DNA of 64,000 bases, from the NCBI GenBank assembly GCA_021234155.1, contig JAJEKV010000049.1:8716036-8780035 (forward strand). Direction: 5' to 3'. The position numbers and the translations under genes were made by a program. Position 1 is the first letter of the stretch. Each line of letters starts with the position of its first letter. The notes under the pieces are model-generated. The model was not told where the DNA came from and ran no database searches. It saw only the letters and a list, made by a program, of their open reading frames with translations. Origin of the DNA: Isoetes taiwanensis (Eukaryota; Streptophyta; Lycopodiopsida; Isoetales; Isoetaceae). Shown piece by piece: positions 30,307 to 43,221 of this stretch.

Positions 30307-31263
30307 ATGGAGCAAACTAGCCCACCAAAACTGTGTGTGCCAATCCAGATACCTAACACATCCGTGCAGACTTATGCAGTGCTAGAGCTTGTCGGATTAA
30401 CAACTTCAGCCCCAGCAAACGCGTTTTCGCTTCAAATCTCTCCTCTGCAACAGAGTGTGATAAACAAGGCTCCTTTTCCATCCCCAATCTCTTCCCAAAC
30501 AGAGATCTCATCTTCTGCCAGCGATCCAGAAAGCAATCCAAGCGATATGTCTCAGATTTCATCTTCAAATGGGAAAAAATCCACCAAGGGTGGGTCTACA
30601 TCTCCGCCCTCTTATTCAGAACAAGGGCTGGATCATATCAAACAGCAGCAGCAAGTAGTTCCGGCCACAACATTCATTCAGGCAGATGTGTTGAATTTTA
30701 GAGAAGTGGTCCAGAAGCACACAGGCGCTGGAGATGATGTACAAGAAAAGCTCCCTGTAACTCTGCCGGCTAGGCAGCAGGCTGCAAATAACAGGCTTGA
30801 AAATGGGGCCAAGAAGGGCGAGAATGCAAGCCGGAACGGAAGGCCAGCATACAAGCTCCATGAAAGGAAGCAGAATCTGAGAAATCTGGAGATAAAACAG
30901 CTTAATTCTCCATTCAAACGGCCTGGTTGTTCCCCAAGAGGGTTATCTCCAAGAACAAGTGACAATCTGTCTCCTACTATTTATGACCATTTACCTGCTC
31001 TACTTCCCAGCCCTGTTACACCTCTCTCTACCCTTTCTTTGGACCCTTTTGATAGTGGAAATCGTCCTGGAACTCCAACAGATCATCTGAATCATTGTTT
31101 TGCTACTACACTCCGTTGTGATGATGATGCCTCCACCCATGGCCATGTTATTCAGAATTTTCCTTTCTTACATCCTCAGCTTCAGCATCGAAAAGCTGAA
31201 CCAGAACTGCTTGATCTTTTTCCTGTTCATTCTCCAAGGCTTAAAGAGGCTGATTCCATGTAA
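30307..31263 (+). CDS. VQ-motif transcriptional regulator
   Basis: An intact single-exon frame of 318 codons. Residues 131-140 read FREVVQKHTG, the defining FxxxVQxxTG motif, preceded by ATTFIQADVLN. VQ proteins bind the WRKY domain of WRKY transcription factors and act in the nucleus in defence and stress signalling. Downstream are LHERKQNLRNLEIKQL (about 184-199), SPRGLSPR, LSPTIYDHL, LLPSPVTPLSTL and, near the C-terminus, LFPVHSPR. These SP-rich blocks are typical of the MAP-kinase-targeted VQ subgroup (Arabidopsis VQ4/13/31/33 type) and are likely phosphorylation sites. VQ genes are usually intron-less, as here. The ATG chosen is the first in the frame. The gene looks functional. Confidence 0.9.
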   Translation: MEQTSPPKLCVPIQIPNTSVQTYAVLELVGLTTSAPANAFSLQISPLQQSVINKAPFPSPISSQTEISSSASDPESNPSDMSQISSSNGKKSTKGGSTSPPSYSEQGLDHIKQQQQVVPATTFIQADVLNFREVVQKHTGAGDDVQEKLPVTLPARQQAANNRLENGAKKGENASRNGRPAYKLHERKQNLRNLEIKQLNSPFKRPGCSPRGLSPRTSDNLSPTIYDHLPALLPSPVTPLSTLSLDPFDSGNRPGTPTDHLNHCFATTLRCDDDASTHGHVIQNFPFLHPQLQHRKAEPELLDLFPVHSPRLKEADSM

Positions 31264-33300
31264 GATTGGCATTCTAATATGGTCCACAACAATCATGGGT
31301 TTTAGTTTTTGGTATTGATGTTCTGGATCAAGAGGATTGTTACTGAACAAACAGACTGCATCCACATAAGCCCAATAAAGATTGGCATGGCACACTGGTT
31401 CAGAATCATGGGTTTTTTTTATTTTATTTTTTTGGTATAGAAGATTTTGGATCAAAATTGGTACTACTCCGACACTGCAGCGAGTGATTTAAGTGGTGAA
31501 TTTTAAATCAGCAAGTGACAATTTTCTATATATAATCAGAGAAGATTGTTTCTTCTTCAAAAGGAAGGTGCTCAATCTCTATCTACATATCATGGGAAGC
31601 TTGCCTACAGAGTACTCATAATCTGAGAAGCTGGTTTCTTCTTTTGAAGGAAAAATGCTTATTCTCAGAAGCATTTTATTTGTTTGTTTGAAAAAAACAC
31701 AGATTACTCCCATATAGGTAGGCTTTTGTTCAATGAATGAAAGCTCGGCAGTAAGGAGGTGGCATGTCAGAACTCAGGAATTGGGGCAGCAACCAGGATA
31801 CTTATTATGCGCCCAGTCATAATCATTAGGGTATACTAAAATTTGTGTCAAGGCTTAAATGGCCATTGATTGAAAATGGAGTAGCATTTACATTCTTGTA
31901 ATGCAAATCTGACCTGTGACATTGACTTGTTCTCTTGAATATGATCCAGCTAGCCATTCTAAAGCTGGACCCAAACCTATTTAAGCAATGCAAATATAAT
32001 TTTAGCCCTCAATACAGAAATCCATGGTTTCAGAAACATCTGTGTATTCACTTGCAAATAGATTCTGATTGAGCTCACTGTTTCTTGAAGAGAGTAATTC
32101 CTGTTGTGATCCTTAAAATCTGGCAGGAATAAACAATGCTGAATGATTCATAAACCCATAGACTTCCTTTGGATATTAACATTTGTTTACTTAAAAGTAC
32201 CCGCAATCCTCTTGGTTGAATGATAAAAAGATATTTTTAAAGCGCTCATGTACCTGATATAACTTTAGACTTTAGAAGCATATGCTGGCTCTCTCTCTAA
32301 ATAATAATGCCCACGATGGGAATTTGATATAAGATAGGTTTCTGATGTCACATGAGAGGAAAGGCAGAAATTACTTCTTTTAAAGGAAAGGAATTAGACG
32401 TTGCAAACGGGTTATAGACCAAGGAGGAGAGACAGTTCAAAATATACCTGCACATGGGAAGATGATATGGCCCATTTCAGCGGCCGAATCCCAGATTCAG
32501 TTAGTGCAAAATCTGGTATTCTAGATTGGTGCGAATGTTCACAAAGTCAAACCATAATTTCCCTTCCCACAAAGTGAGGTCCCCATCCGCCTCAAAGTAG
32601 ACTATGGATGCCAAACAAGAGAAGTTTAATCCCCATTCCAATGTACAGCATACATGCCAACTAGAAAAATAAATGCTCATTTCAAGCTACGACCCTTCAA
32701 TTACTCTCGTATATCAGTGCCTTTCGCCATTAAAGACAAGTGGAGAAAAGCACATGGGCCCTTGGAATGATCATGTGCCCTATTATGCAAAGACCTACAG
32801 GTACAAAGTGGACTATCCACTGGGGAATTGGTAGCATTCACGTCCATGAATATAGGCAGAAAAAAGTCATACATGACATGTGGGCCAAATCAGACCACTC
32901 AAACAATTTTGGGTCATGCTTAAATGGGATCTATGCATTAGCTAAGGCATTAGACTAGCCTATTATGCAAATGGCATCCAAAGTGGATGGTCCACTTTGA
33001 AAGCAAGCACATAAGCACACCTGCATAAACCATATTCCAATAATTGTATAGCGTGCATCTCAGTTTTCCATCTCAGTTTCGCGAAACCCATGCTTGAGGC
33101 GCATGTTTATGCTTTCGTCTGTCTAATTGCACAGTAGTCCAAACTTATTAGAATCTTCAAATAATTAATAACTTTTTTTCATATAAAATACAACTTGAGA
33201 CAAATCTGTCGTTTGGCCCATACTCCAAAATAAAGAAAGAAAGAGTGGAGTTCTTTTCTTTCAGACCACAAATAGAAAGAAGGCATCTGCTCCGTGTATG
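31264..33300. other. 3' UTR and intergenic sequence
   Basis: No gene recognised between the VQ stop and the convergent START gene. Short degenerate duplications occur, such as AATCATGGGTTTT near 31,296 and 31,404. Convergent 3' ends of the two genes lie here. Confidence 0.5.
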
Positions 33301-35702
33301 TCAAGTGACTGTCTGCAATGCTTTGGTAATCTGATGTTCTGTGCAATGGATGAGGTTTTTGAGACTGGCCACGGCATCTTCTGGCACATCTGGTGGTGCA
33401 GGCAAACTACTGAAAGCAACTTGATAAGCAATAGTTAACAATGCTCCTCTACGATGGCCATGACCATCAGGAAGAATTGCAAATCCAGATGGAAGTATTG
33501 GCAAAGCTGCTGAACTGCTCCCATTTAAAATCACACCAATTACTGAAGCACTAGCAGGGGCATAAACTAACATATACCCAGATGAATCCAAAGAGCTTTC
33601 TTGCAACATGTACGTATTCTGCATCAGATTTTGAAATATGTCAGTCATTGGATACTATATTCACCTCTACACATAATTCATACAGATTAAATCACACAAA
33701 ACACTTACATTTGCAAAACGCAAGAGGGATACTCGATTCTCAACATTCTGCCCTATCCTAATGCGTGCAACTTCTTCCACTGTACTTTCAAGGGCAAAAA
33801 GATCCCACTGTGTTTGAAAGAAAGTGAAATGCATTCATCAGATCCCAAAAATACTTGAAAACAGAAAACTGTCCTGCACATATAAACTCGTTTTCAGAAC
33901 TTAACTTATTTATTCTTGTTTCACATCATTGACATCATCACGTCCTTAGTTTCATCCTAGGTACTACAAAAACTGGCCTATTTAATTCTTGTTTCACATG
34001 ATTGTCAGTATCGTGTCCTTAGACTCAACCTAGGTACTACATTTTTCAAGCATTTCAGTATTACCGTGTGTCTATGCTGCTCATCACATAAGAAGTCGAA
34101 GACTTCTTGGGGAGTTGCTGGAATCCAAACAGACATTGCGGCACTCAAAATGACACCTTTTGGATCTCCTGGTTTATCAGCATTCTCTCGCATCATCACT
34201 AGAACATCATCCTCCCCATCCCTTGATAGTATCTTCCACTCCTGTGATCCATTTGATGCATTGAAGGACGAGCAGAACTTTTTTATCATTCTTTGCGAAA
34301 GCTTCAATATGCTCCTGCGGCCATTCCTTGAAATTCCTGTAAATGTGTCAATTATGCAAAGGACGTACATATGCGAAACAACAGTCAAAAACACATGACA
34401 TTCTTACCTGCAGAAGACTGGATCAATCCAGATGAATTTGATAACCGTTGAAAGTGGTGCTCTAGAGTTCCAAACCATCTCTGAGCACCAAATGCCATTC
34501 CAGTGTTTACTATAGCATCATAGGGGTCCTTCACTGCATTATTATTTGACTCCATGTGTTCCAAAACTGTTACCTGCCACAGAAAAAAACTTAATGGTTT
34601 CAGAAATCAAAGGCATTACTAAATGTCCCATACAGTCTGCTAAGATTCCACTAGACATGATTGTAGTATATAGTTGTCAATCTTTTGCTTGATGATAGAT
34701 GTGTTATCCCCAAAACTATTGTGAGCTACTAATCTAGTTTTAAACTCCTGAAAACGTACTTCAGCAAAATTCTTAACAAATTTGGCATCTTTGTCTTCTA
34801 AGAAAATACCAATCTATGCCTACAGAGTTGAGTTGTATTTCTCCAACAAAACTCATCAACAATGGAGTTCTATATTGAAATATGAAAAGTATAATATCGA
34901 TGACGCACAATGCAATGACAAGGTTAACTAATTTTACCATAGAACAACCATCTACCAAGCCCTTTATCAAATGGCCAGACGGTTGACGCCGGCATCTCAC
35001 AGGATGTAGTTGTTTACCACAAAAATCATCAAGCCCCACATCTACAACAGCCCAGGTGTCATCCTCTTGATGCTTGCAATACCTCAGAAAATAAAATTTT
35101 CTAGTAGGAACCAACGGTGATAATGCTTGAAGCTCTGCATACATCTGCCACACAATCTATTAACACTGCACATATTGAACGAATTCAAATATTTAACAGG
35201 CCTACCAAGTGCAGTGCTCCATCCCTGTTTCCTGGGACACCACTTTCCAGGACTTCTAGAGAAACTGCCCTCGATATTATGCTAGGATATAACTCTACCC
35301 ATTTGTTCTGCGAGGGGGGAAAGAGAACAGTTATATGGGATCAAAACGGAGAGGAAACTGTAGTTTGGAACTTACCATTTGAACAACATTCTCAACTATC
35401 TCTGTTGCAGCAGCCATTATTTGACCACTGGTTCTGGTTAGCTCCGCCTTCAAAGATGAGGGCTTTGAGCTCAGAGCTCTGGCACACTTCTTTCCATCCA
35501 ATATGCCATTGATATTCAGATGAGACACATGGTCCAGACTGCATATACAAATAAACTCCTGCAATGCAGCTTCTGCCAGACCTAATAATTCTTCCGGGCT
35601 AGTATATGCAAGGCATTGCCGGTAAACTTCAACCTGCGGAAGGTCTTGGGGCCAACTGGTAAGAGTATCAGCTGGAACAGCAGGGATGAAGAGCCTGCCC
35701 AT
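33301..35702 (-). CDS. HD-Zip IV-type START/SAD protein without visible homeodomain
   Basis: Seven exons join in frame: 35,702-35,376, 35,307-35,206, 35,144-34,938, 34,573-34,408, 34,336-34,065, 33,807-33,709 and 33,618-33,301, all with GT-AG borders; 496 codons. The START lipid-binding domain is seen as RTSGQIMAAATEIVENVVQM, NKWVELYPSIISRA, MYAELQALSPLVPTRKFYFL and VWAVVDV-like DDTWAVVDVGLDD. The SAD region follows: MAFGAQRWFGTLEHHFQRLS, GRRSILKLSQRM, GVILSAAMSVWIP, LLRFAN, MLVYAPASASVIGVILNGSS, LPSGFAILPDGHGHRRGALL. Class IV HD-Zip proteins are 700-800 residues with a homeodomain and zipper first; neither was found upstream. The ATG at 35,702 follows an AAACCC-type leader (minus-strand GGGTTTAGGGTTTCG), so a START-only protein is possible. 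A lost or very distant 5' end is the alternative. Confidence 0.85.
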
Positions 35703-38700
35703 TTGTTGTTCCTTCCTACAGATGAAGCATTCCGGCAAGTGCCCAAAACACAAAATACCCACTACATTCTGTTTCCTCTTTTCTTGAAAATGAGGAGGGA
35801 AATAACGGCTGCGAAACCTAAACAACGAAACCCTAAACCCCTTTTTATTTAGTTTCCAATGGTAATGTGCATGCACATGGGTTGCGGACCTAAGCGCGTA
35901 CATCCATACTCTTAGCTATCCTCCACAATATGGTAACTTGTGTGGCTAAGATTATTTCAACAAAATGAGAGACAACCTTAAAACTCATATTTCCTAAGGC
36001 TGGAAGGGATGTAGAGGAGAAGGTGCCCTTCCTGTGCCCAAACTTCTTCTTCAACCCACTCAAATTCTTTATCTTGTCCAGTTTTTTAGCCTTTCAGGGT
36101 GCAGTTAGAACTATGACCGCATGGTGGGCGAAAGAAGGGCACCTAGTGGGCATTTTTGGACAAAAAAATTGCTCAACTTTGAGCATCCATATAGCAGCAT
36201 GTTCACAAGTTGGATTCAAGCTTCTGGATAGCTTAGAACGCAAGTTGTTGAATGACGTTAAATTTCTGTCAAATGTTCCCTTGTCAAAGGAGGTTGAACT
36301 TCAGAGCTTGTTGCCTTTGGACTGCCATTTGTCTCCCTTGACGCCAAGTTCTTAGTTCTCATCATGCATACTTTTAAGGGAGCTAACTCTAGACTTAACA
36401 TAAGCCACACAATTCTTGTCCAAATATACAAAAATACACTTTTGGCCTTCTTCAAAGCGCATGCTAGCGTTGTGCTTGAACGAGAAAAGGCATCCACTCT
36501 CTAGTCTCTAGGTTGGAAAAACATCACAATCCAATCTCGATGAATAGGATCTGTTAGCTTCTGCAACACAGCTGAACATTGAAAAACATTTCTTTAAAAC
36601 CATTCAAGTTGTATTGTAATGTTTAATGCTTTGTTTTCCATCTACGTTGTAATAGCTTATGTGAAGTTCCCAGAAATTCATCAATCTAGCACCTCCTCCT
36701 TTTTCCCTTATATTTGTCTTATACATACAAATAAAAGGAAGATTAGTTTTGAGTGTCTGTTATGTGCACATAGCAATCGAAACCCATTTACAAGATAGCA
36801 ACTTTATAACCAGCTTTGCAATGCTCCTTGAACTAATCCGGTCTGGTTACTATAATGGTAGCCAATCATTTTCCACGACCATGCAATGGTGACTTCCACA
36901 AAACATTCCAAGAAAACATCAACCTTTGCAGCTGAAAGGACTTCTGCCCCCATGAATTTCAGACAACCTAAAGCGATAAGGAATGTTTGCAATACATATT
37001 GTATAATTGCCAGGTTTTAAGCACCTATCAATTTCCTTAATAAACTTGATAGAGTCAATTCTGCTCCAAGAGATTAATTGTTCTAAACTTTGAAGACACA
37101 AAGCTTTCATCAAGCTCATTTTTTGCGCTCATCCTTAGCTAGATGCACTATGTTCAGAAGGGTGGCAATGCATCCTTCTTCTTCTGACAACACAAGATCA
37201 ATGTGTTAAAGAACAAAGGCTAAAGTAAATGTTTTGTTATGCACTCATAACATTCACACAGCAAAACATTAGGCAGCAAAACATTATTAACGACTACCCA
37301 CACACGCATATTACATCTTAGCATTAAAAAAAAACTAAATTGGCCTAGAATGTAAATCACTTCTTTCTATGTGTGCATAGCATTACCACTAGCAAAGCCT
37401 ATAAGTCTTGCTTTATGGCTAAATCCTTCTTTATGAAAATCTCGACCTTTGGTCGAGGAAATAACCTAGCATATACTGGGAATCATGTAATCTAGATCGT
37501 TGGCTTGGAAGCCCTAATCTCAAAATACCAAACATCTAAGTATACTACTATCGAAACCTAATCCCTGCTAAAATACTGCATGATTGGCTCTACGTTTGCA
37601 TATAAATCCAATGTCTACATACATGGTTGAAAGTGAATACTTTGTTGCAAATATAGGACATAGTTGCCAGCACAAGAATGTGACAAGTACATTGTTTATC
37701 CAACTAGATTGTCTATTCAAGTTCAAACCACTTTGAAATGCCAAGTACATTGTTACGTGCATAGTCAAATCAATTTGAAATTCGGAGTACATACATTGTT
37801 TAAGTTCAATACAATCAATTTGAAAACTGAAGAAGCAAATTTGCACCCTCCAGGAACTGAACCTGGATAAATTTAGTGGGTGAGATATACCTGAGATCCA
37901 CGCTTGTTGAATGCAAGCCTTTCATATGGTAGTTAGAAAAAAAAAAGTATATAAATTCAAATCTAACATTAATTTCAAAACTTAATGTTCAAGAGCACAA
38001 GGAGCATAGGAACACAAGATGACATGACCTACATGGTGTTGGTGCCATCACCTCACTAGATACCATGAACCATACCACCAAAATGGAGAAAAAGAATGGT
38101 GTCATTATTACCTCGGCAACATTCTTACAACACAATACATTGCATTGCCCCAAAAAGGCAGGCACTAGGCAAAAAAAAAAAAAAGATGAGCCATTGAACC
38201 AAAACTAGAATCACTTTCAAACTAATTTGACCAAGTTCTGACAAGGGATACATACAAGGAATTAATTATCATAGGATTCTGAGATCATTAGATACATATA
38301 CAAAGAAGACCACTAATATGCTAGCTTAATATTGATATCATGATGTGAAACTAAATTGCATGCATTGCCTCATGGGTTTTTGCTTTTAAATACAAAATTA
38401 CGTTATTCTTGGTAAGCATGTGTGCTCGTTGTCTTTTATATATCCATAGTCAACATACGGATGCGTACGAAATATCACATATCACAATTGTACCAAATGA
38501 CTAGCTTTAGACTAGCTTTAATATTATTTACATTTCTCTCTTTACGGTGTTGCTAGAAGGCGAACAATTTCCTACCTTTCTTATATGTGGAAAGGGAATG
38601 ATGGTTAAATTATTTCTAAAAGTAAGTAAGCTATGTGTTTTACGTTGAAGGTGGAATTCTTGCACCATCGAACGACCAAAACTGATGCTTTTGCTTCTTG

Positions 38701-40213
38701 TCTAAAAGATTACGATGTGCCAAATGCCTTTATCACATTAGAGCCTACCTGAATCGAAGAAGCAAACTAGAGGATCACCAAGAATCAGAAAAACCAATCA
38801 TAGAAACAGAAAATTAGAGAAGCGAATCACAATATCTTAGTTCAAGCTTGATTCGAGTTGGTTCGTCGGACAAAACTTTGACAACCTCCTTCCCCTGGAT
38901 ATGATTTCTTCTGCCATACACGTTTTTGGCATCCATAATGTGATATGAACGACTCCGACATAAGCTCTTCTGATTTCTCCTCTGTTCGTGATGTGACTCC
39001 ACCCTTAATGGTGTTGTTTGCGGAATAAATTTGTCCCATAAAGTTTTAAATCCATGTATGTACCTATGGGAATTTTCTATATCCATTTTAACCTAGACAG
39101 TAATACGCTTGCTGCGCCTCTTTTTTGGGTCCCATAGGCCGATTGGTCGCCCTGGACAATAAAAACTCTATTCTATTCTATTCTATTCTATTCTATTATT
39201 TTATTCACTTCAAATGTGAAAGCAAATATGCACAAATTGTTCTATTCCTTTCATATGTTTTGTATCCAAGACATAGATATAAAACGATATCATGGCATAT
39301 TGCATGTGTGCACTAAAAAAATAGATGTTAAGTGTCCTTGCAAACATATTTCAAGTGTCCTTCCTCCTTAGGGGCAGTTTACATGTGCCATTGAGCATCT
39401 AAGTGTAGAGTCATCCACAAAAAATGGGCTGGTCGTTATTAGCAACTTTTCTTCATGTTTGTTCAAGCAAAACAGGGCACCTCGTGAAGATGCTGGTGCA
39501 TGTGAACTACCCCTGATCAGAATACATGTCTTGAAATGATGTTGACATGCCAAATTATCACATGCAGTAATTAACACAAACAGAAGACTAGGGAGTAAGA
39601 ACAAGACAAATTTGAACACAGTAGATGTCAAAGATAAAAAAAGTTGCTTTGTTATCAAACCATATATAAAGATACGTCAAATTTTGAATTTTTTTTCCCC
39701 TTAACTAATTTTTCTGGGTTCTGCCTCTGGGGAAGCCGACACGTGTGGATAATTTTTCGTTTTCAATTTCTTGGGCTGAGCAAGCCCTGAATTATTGACC
39801 AGGAGAATATAACGATGACACGATCAAATGACAAAACTTGGACACGCAGTGATTCATGCAGACAAGCAGACACCCGGACTCCCCACGTTTCTCTCCGCAG
39901 CCATAGCCATGGCATGCAAAGACATCTGTGTGATACACGGCAGGTTGAGAATGCTCTGTTACATGTATAAATAGAATGGTTCTATACACGATCATGAATT
40001 CAGGGCGAAGGAGGTACGTGTAAAATCTAAGACTTCTGAAAAATCATTTCAATTCCGTAGAAAATAATTTCAATTTCGTAGTTTAGATTGAAGGCTTCTG
40101 TTCCCCTCAATTCCTAGATCTAACGGTATTCATAAAACTATTTCTGAAAGCCTCTGGCCTCGAGGGAAGATTGAACGCCTATTAATCTGGATATGGCAAA
40201 TCCTGAAACATAC
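35703..40213. other. No gene recognised
   Basis: Scattered short frames on both strands; none carries a recognised domain. I looked on the minus strand for a homeodomain (WFQNRR-type) for the START gene and for nucleotide-binding exons of the ABC gene and saw neither. A CTATT microsatellite is listed separately. Confidence 0.45.
39168..39197 (+). repeat. (CTATT)6 microsatellite
   Basis: Six perfect CTATT units. Confidence 0.95.
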
Positions 40214-43200
40214 CTGTATAGATCCTGGAAGTTCGCCAAGTGTATGAGCAATGCCGGTGCCTTCCGGTGGTATCGCGGAGTGCTTGGAGTGGTATTTGCT
40301 GGCTTATCTACGTCTTAGATCCCAAGCTTAGAATCACGATTTACGATTGGATCTCGAGAGAAGACGCCATAGCCGTAGCCGGTCCCACCAAGAAAGCACC
40401 ATGCCAAAGCCATTTAAAGCGATCCGACCACTCGAGCCCACATTTCCTGTTTCAAGAAGTTCTGAAACCCTAGCAGATATCCACGAAATCCTTCCTTTGC
40501 GTTCTCTTCCTTTTCCTTTTTTTCTATTCTTCTTGGCATAGATATTTTCGTCAGTGCATCTCAATAAAGGTTTAAGCAAACGCCATTTGGCATGTCAACA
40601 ATCTAGTGCGTCACTCTAGTTGCCAATCTTGAGTCTTACAACTGCTGGCAATAATTGATTCTACAATCTGATAAACAGCACACCTGTCTGTAAGATGTGC
40701 ATTCAAGAAAGGCCAAATATGACCGAATTTTCCATGATATTATTTCCATAACTTCTAGTGGACTACCGCTCTGGATGAAACATTAAATAGTACATTAGTG
40801 TGCACCTTTGTGTGCTGGTCATGAATTATTCAGACGAAAAACTTGCCTCAGAAAGTGCACGAAAGCCTCTATCTCTAGATACGTTTTCATTTATTATGTC
40901 CTTCATGGAGCCCAAGTCACTAGACAGTAGTGAAGTCAATTCTCCTACCTATTGCTGCATAGAAACTTATTAAGAATAGATTTCACATAGAACTCCCTGC
41001 TTAAAAGTGAGGGGGTGCAGGTGCATATACGTTATGGCGATCAAAGAACTCAACCTGGGTGGAAACGAAAATCTTAAAAAAATTAGAATGGCAAGAAACG
41101 GGAAATAAAGATTGCTCTTGGAATGGTGCACATATAGTGTGCTATTTTCGTTTTGGGTTTGGGGAGGGTATTCTGGCAATGGTGGGGACTATGATTTCGG
41201 TATAGTATTGTATAAGAAACGGTATAATTTGCCATGTGAGAGGAGCTTGAGTGTTTCTTGCTATTTTGGGTGCTTGGGAATTCCTTTTGTCATGGATGTT
41301 TTTGCAAAGGCTCTTTGGGAAGAAAAAAGTTGGCGCCTTTTTTTTAGGGCGTGGATAAGAAGGCATGCTTCCTTCTTTTTTTGGCAAGGGCAGCGGAGGA
41401 GCAGTCCGCTTTCTCCCTTGGTGGCTGCATGCTTTCTCCCCTGGTGGCAGCGCTGAAGGATTCCGGCAGCAAAGCCAAGGATGCAGAAAGACTTGACTTA
41501 TGATTTGCGTGAGAAAATATCTAAATTCGAATTGTGAGGAAGTGAAATTTGAATTCGGCCCTCCTCAGGCATGGCAACAATGTTATATTATAAGAGGTCG
41601 ATTGATGAAGATATTTTAGATTTAAGGCTTGGCGATGGATTGAGTACAGCATGATGGTCTTATTGCTGTCGCCACATTATTGCAGGCCCTGGAATTTTGC
41701 ATTTGGTAAGGAAGCTTGAGGGCGCTCTTGCTATCTTTTCCATGAGCATAGCCAGAGAGTATGGTATTGCATGACACAATATGCTGTGCAAGATAGCAAA
41801 CACCAGGCAGGCATGTTTAAGCGTTCTGCATTTGGCATACATGTCTGGGTCGTCTGGAGCCGAATTATAGTCTCCTCAGGCATGGGAACAGCCTTATATA
41901 AAAGGCCGATTGATGAACTTGTTTTAGATTTAAGGCTTGGTGAGCATATTATTGCAGGCTCTGGGCTTCCTTTGCTGCTTCTTCTTTGCTTTCTTCTGCA
42001 GATTTGGCTCTGATGACATATTTGCCCAGCGAGCAGATAGCATGATAGAGGGCCTTTTTACAAGGATAATGAGCGAATCAAGGCCAGAATTAGTCCTTCT
42101 TATGCAGATTTGGTTGCAAGCTTTTGCCCCCTTATAAATTTGATTTTAGCCTGCTACTCCAACCCTGCGTGAGGCAGCCCATACCTTGAGGCAGCCGATA
42201 CCTTCCAGAGTGGAAATATGGCTTCAAAATTTTCGCCCTGTTTTTGGCCTCACTTTTTGAAGCAGAGTTGCACATTCCCCTTTTCGGCAGACGAATTTCC
42301 CGCAGAGTTCCTTGCCACTGACCTATGCAGTGTAGTTGGCAGGCTTTCAGCGTTTGCCCCTGTTCAGCCTTTCCCCCGGTTGAAGAAGTAGCAAGCAGAA
42401 AGCTATGGCAGAACGACGGTTCTTTTTAATTGCTTCAAGTGGTTTTTTTATATTTCTTCTTTTTTTCCGCTGCAACCATAGGTTCGTTCTACACCATTGA
42501 CATTGGCATGCAATTTTTCTCTCGAAATTCTAATGGCCATTGATCTGGCACAATACCTAGAATATTCGCCAGATCAATGGTTGGGAATAAAACTTGAACC
42601 AAACGCCATAATACTTGGAAAAAACGATGGATAGATTACATTTACTTTATGTCCAATATATTGACACTGGTGTCAGTAGCATATGACAAGTACCGTTTGA
42701 ACAGTTAAATGATGGAAAAGCTGGGAACGTAGGGAAGAGATCACTTTTTCCCATGTGTTGATCAAGTTAGTAACAAAAACAACAGTGAAGACGGGCTCCA
42801 TTGAATAGATCATGCCTAAATTTCCCACCAGTTTCCATAGGGACTCACTGCGTTTTCCAATCAAAGCTTCAAAAAATCTTCCTGAGATAAATAAAACTTC
42901 CTGCTTGTTAAGGGAAGCAAATGGGCACCATTAATCTTGTGAACTGATTTTAAAAAAAAACTGACCGGAATAAATCGGCATTGTGAGGGTGCAACTTGTG
43001 CAACCAATCAAAGCAGCTAGTGCCACCAAAAGACTCCATCTCTCCTTCTACAGTAAATGACCGACAACTCTCCATGTAATTGCGGGTTCTGGATTTACTC
43101 CAGCAACGGGATAAATGGAGCTTTCGCTATTGTCTTCACTGGGAAATTTCTGCGTAGTCATATCAGATGGTGTAGGTGAAACATAAGCATGTCTGGAGAA

Positions 43201-43221
43201 TTGGCTTAGTTTTCCATGCAT
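40214..43221 (-). pseudogene. ABCB28-like: ABCB28-like plastid ABC transporter fragment
   Basis: Exon 1 (43,221-42,966) encodes HAYVSPTPSD, PAITWRVVGHLL, then an in-frame TAG (43,048-43,050), KERWSLLVALAALIG and MPIYSG. Exon 2 (42,881-42,694) encodes GRFFEALIGKRSESLWKLVG, YSMEPVFTVVFVTNLINTWE and SLRSQLF. A later exon (40,948-40,847) encodes VGELTSLLSSDLGSMKDIIN and ENVSRDRGFRALSE with a GC donor (GAG|GCAAGT). A tentative exon (about 40,290-40,214) encodes GIAHTLGELPGSIQ. These are successive parts of the first half of the transmembrane region of plant ABC transporter B family member 28 type half-transporters. The small exon between exon 2 and the 40.9-kb exon, most later membrane exons and the whole nucleotide-binding domain were not found. 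With the stop this is a pseudogene. The missing transit peptide could lie upstream. Confidence 0.75.
41561..41968 (+). repeat. Two diverged direct copies inside the ABC-gene intron
   Basis: CTCCTCAGGCATGG...CGATTGATGAA...TTTTAGATTTAAGGCTTGG...ATTATTGCAGGC occurs from 41,561 and again from 41,872. The second copy has TTATATAAAAGG, a good TATA-like box. The block may be part of an unrecognised LTR-like insertion. Confidence 0.7.

Noticed and set aside
36919-37119. Minus frame LCLQSLEQLISWSRIDS as possible leucine zipper of the START gene
   Set aside because: No heptad pattern and no homeodomain before it; splice sites do not connect it to the first START exon.
40334-40579. Overlapping frames on both strands (64-81 codons)
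   Set aside because: Neither shows a domain or splice support. The AAACCCTAG motif there is a common 5'-region element but proves nothing alone.
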